Origin: a virus
IMG/VR virus record: IMGVR_UViG_3300002144_000620
Location: 62,001 to 126,000 of that record
Strand: one strand, 5' to 3'
Length of the DNA stretch: 64,000 nt
Each line of letters opens with the position of its first letter. The stretch's first letter is position 1. Below, piece by piece: positions 62,773 through 64,000 of the stretch. The notes under the pieces are model-generated. The model did not search any database. It saw only the letters and a list, made by a program, of their open reading frames with translations, and was not told the DNA's origin. The translations under genes were made by a program, and so were the position numbers.

Positions 62773-63018
62773 ATGGGATTTATACCACAAAACGGGAATA
62801 CCGATGAAATTAAAGTTTACTTAACTGAGTTAGGTAGAAGAAGACTTTTAGAGCAGGGTTTTATACCAGCATCATTCTCAGTCTCAGACGAGGATGGTAA
62901 TTATAATGCGTTATCAACTGTTGATCAGATTGTTACAGACATTACTGGTGATTATAACGATAATGTTTACGCAATATCAAAAAACATTATAATAAAAGGT
63001 CAAATCTTAATAAAATAA
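62773..63018 (+). CDS. Very small LTxxGR-motif protein
   Basis: 81 residues. Nearly the whole protein is the shared block: DEIKVYLTELGRRRLLEQGFIPASFSVSDEDGNYNAL, then TVDQIVTDITGDYNDNVYAISKNIIIKGQILIK. It thus looks like the minimal form of the N-terminal region of the 907-residue protein at 57921, with only a short beta tail. It could be a docking or adaptor subunit. Preceded by a candidate late promoter and followed after 6 bp by another virion gene. Confidence 0.7.
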   Translation: MGFIPQNGNTDEIKVYLTELGRRRLLEQGFIPASFSVSDEDGNYNALSTVDQIVTDITGDYNDNVYAISKNIIIKGQILIK

Positions 63019-63024
63019 CATAAA

Positions 63025-64000
63025 ATGAGTGCAATATTAAAAATTAGATTACCATACTACGCTAGAACAGTGTCGACAGGTACAAATGGTATAGCTGAGT
63101 TTTTCTTTTTAGAAAAACCAAAATACGTACCAGCTTTAAACCAATCAATTGTGATTACACACACTGAGGTTTCAACAAATTCAGGTTTAAACACAAAACT
63201 AACCAATATATCAACAAACACTGTTATAGGTAAATTCCAGGCGGCACCAGACTTAACGAATCAATCAGCGTCTACCATTGCAGCTAACGGTGGATATTCT
63301 TTTTTGTTTTCAATAGCTTATAATGATGCTGAATTTTCTCAAGCACAATACGGTGGAACTTGTCGTGGTTATTTAGAGTACGATTACAATCCAGCTAACT
63401 ACAACATACTTAAACCAGTTGAAAGTGTTGTTGTGGTTAACGAAACAATACCATTTGATTTAAGTAATGGTTTTCAGAGTCTTACACATAAATACGATTC
63501 AGGTGCTTTAACAATATCTGATGTTTTACCAGGATTTTTTGTTGGTAGACAAGATAATAACACTATTTTCGCCAATTTACTAAAGTCATTAAACCTACCT
63601 ATAACAGAGGAAGAATATAAAAAATATAGTAGATCAGCATATGGTGTATTATCAGTAGCGTCAGCAACAGATACAGTAGCGGTAATAAAAAACGGTATTA
63701 ACTACAAGTGGACCGAAATTACATCATCGTATACTGGTACAACAGATGCTTTAATTACACATCCAACTACAGGATATACAGGTGAGCATTATGCTACAGT
63801 TATGCAAACTATTGGATCAACCGAATTTGAAACAGACAAACCGTGGAACTTACCAGTACCTAATGATATGTTTCTAATTTTTGAGGTTCCAAACAATAAG
63901 TACGGTGAGATCATTGATGGTAAAACCATTAAATTAACATTACCTTATTATTCTGGTACCGATTCTATTGATCCAGACGAAAAACGTTTAGGTATTATGA
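63025..64000 (+). CDS. Structural protein, 3' end outside window
   Basis: The frame opens at ATG 63025 (leader TAACATAAA) and stays open for 325 codons to the window edge. The start reads MSAILKIRLPYYARTVSTGTNGIAEFFFLEKP. Beta-rich, with Thr/Asn/Ser-rich text typical of tail fibres and peripheral baseplate proteins: TVIGKFQAAPDLTNQSASTIAANGGYSFLFSIAYND and KYSRSAYGVLSVASATDTVAVIKNG-like stretches. No enzyme motif in the visible part. It follows the 81-residue LTxxGR protein by 6 bp, so the two probably share a transcript. Family not recognised; total length unknown. Confidence 0.75.
   Translation, partial: MSAILKIRLPYYARTVSTGTNGIAEFFFLEKPKYVPALNQSIVITHTEVSTNSGLNTKLTNISTNTVIGKFQAAPDLTNQSASTIAANGGYSFLFSIAYNDAEFSQAQYGGTCRGYLEYDYNPANYNILKPVESVVVVNETIPFDLSNGFQSLTHKYDSGALTISDVLPGFFVGRQDNNTIFANLLKSLNLPITEEEYKKYSRSAYGVLSVASATDTVAVIKNGINYKWTEITSSYTGTTDALITHPTTGYTGEHYATVMQTIGSTEFETDKPWNLPVPNDMFLIFEVPNNKYGEIIDGKTIKLTLPYYSGTDSIDPDEKRLGIM

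Noticed and set aside
1-64000. tRNA or rRNA genes
   Set aside because: The gaps between genes are too short or too AT-rich; I saw no cloverleaf-like GC-rich stretch.

Overview
The window is part of the genome of a large contractile-tailed (T4-like, myovirus) bacteriophage. It is AT-rich and almost all of it is coded on the + strand. Start codons follow A/T-rich leaders such as AAATAAAAATG with no Shine-Dalgarno. Two promoter-like sites fit the Bacteroidota TAnnTTTG type, and the phage single-strand DNA-binding protein ends in DDLPF, like cellular SSBs. Together these suggest a Bacteroidota (flavobacterium- or bacteroides-like) host. The host call is inference; no host marker gene, tRNA or integrase is visible.

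Layout. (1) 1-3.5 kb: end of the tail sheath, a 457-bp noncoding stretch with 166-bp-spaced direct repeats, the tail tube, a Vsr-like (homing-type) endonuclease on the minus strand, and a gp26-family baseplate/tail-assembly protein overlapping a small +1-frame ORF at a T9 run. (2) 3.5-11.1 kb: two divergent tape-measure-like paralogues separated by a 2,028-bp tandem duplication that has created a third, chimeric gene. (3) 11.1-31.7 kb: baseplate hub and central tail genes: a 2,923-residue protein with ten ~59-residue repeats, tube-initiator-like and OmpA-like segments; a LysM/gp53-like protein; two large hub-like proteins; a tail lysin with M23 and SleB-like domains; and three small proteins. 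(4) 31.8-40.3 kb: an island of DNA-metabolism genes: gp32-like SSB, UvsX recombinase, FEN/RNase H-type 5' nuclease, an unknown protein, gp41/DnaB-like helicase, NrdB and NrdA. (5) 40.4-64 kb: baseplate wedge and peripheral structure: gp25, gp6, many unrecognised large proteins, a 2,478-residue gp7-like protein with sugar-binding-like modules, and three proteins sharing an LTxxGR N-terminal motif.

How it works together. The tube, chaperone and tape-measure genes set tail length. The hub and gp25/gp6/gp7-like wedge genes build the baseplate, and the M23/SleB-like protein opens the cell wall. The central island replicates and recombines the genome and supplies dNTPs. Regulation looks split: a TATTTATA motif recurs in the gaps ahead of structural genes (a candidate late promoter), while TAnnTTTG host-type elements precede the SSB and nrdB. 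Rho-independent terminators separate most modules.

Most notable points: the tandem duplication and chimeric tape-measure gene with clustered, wholly synonymous differences; the possible -2/+1 frameshift between gp26-like and a GT-like extension; the gp32-like protein with a bacterial SSB-type tip; the repeat-rich noncoding stretch; and OmpA-like and carbohydrate-binding-like modules inside baseplate proteins.
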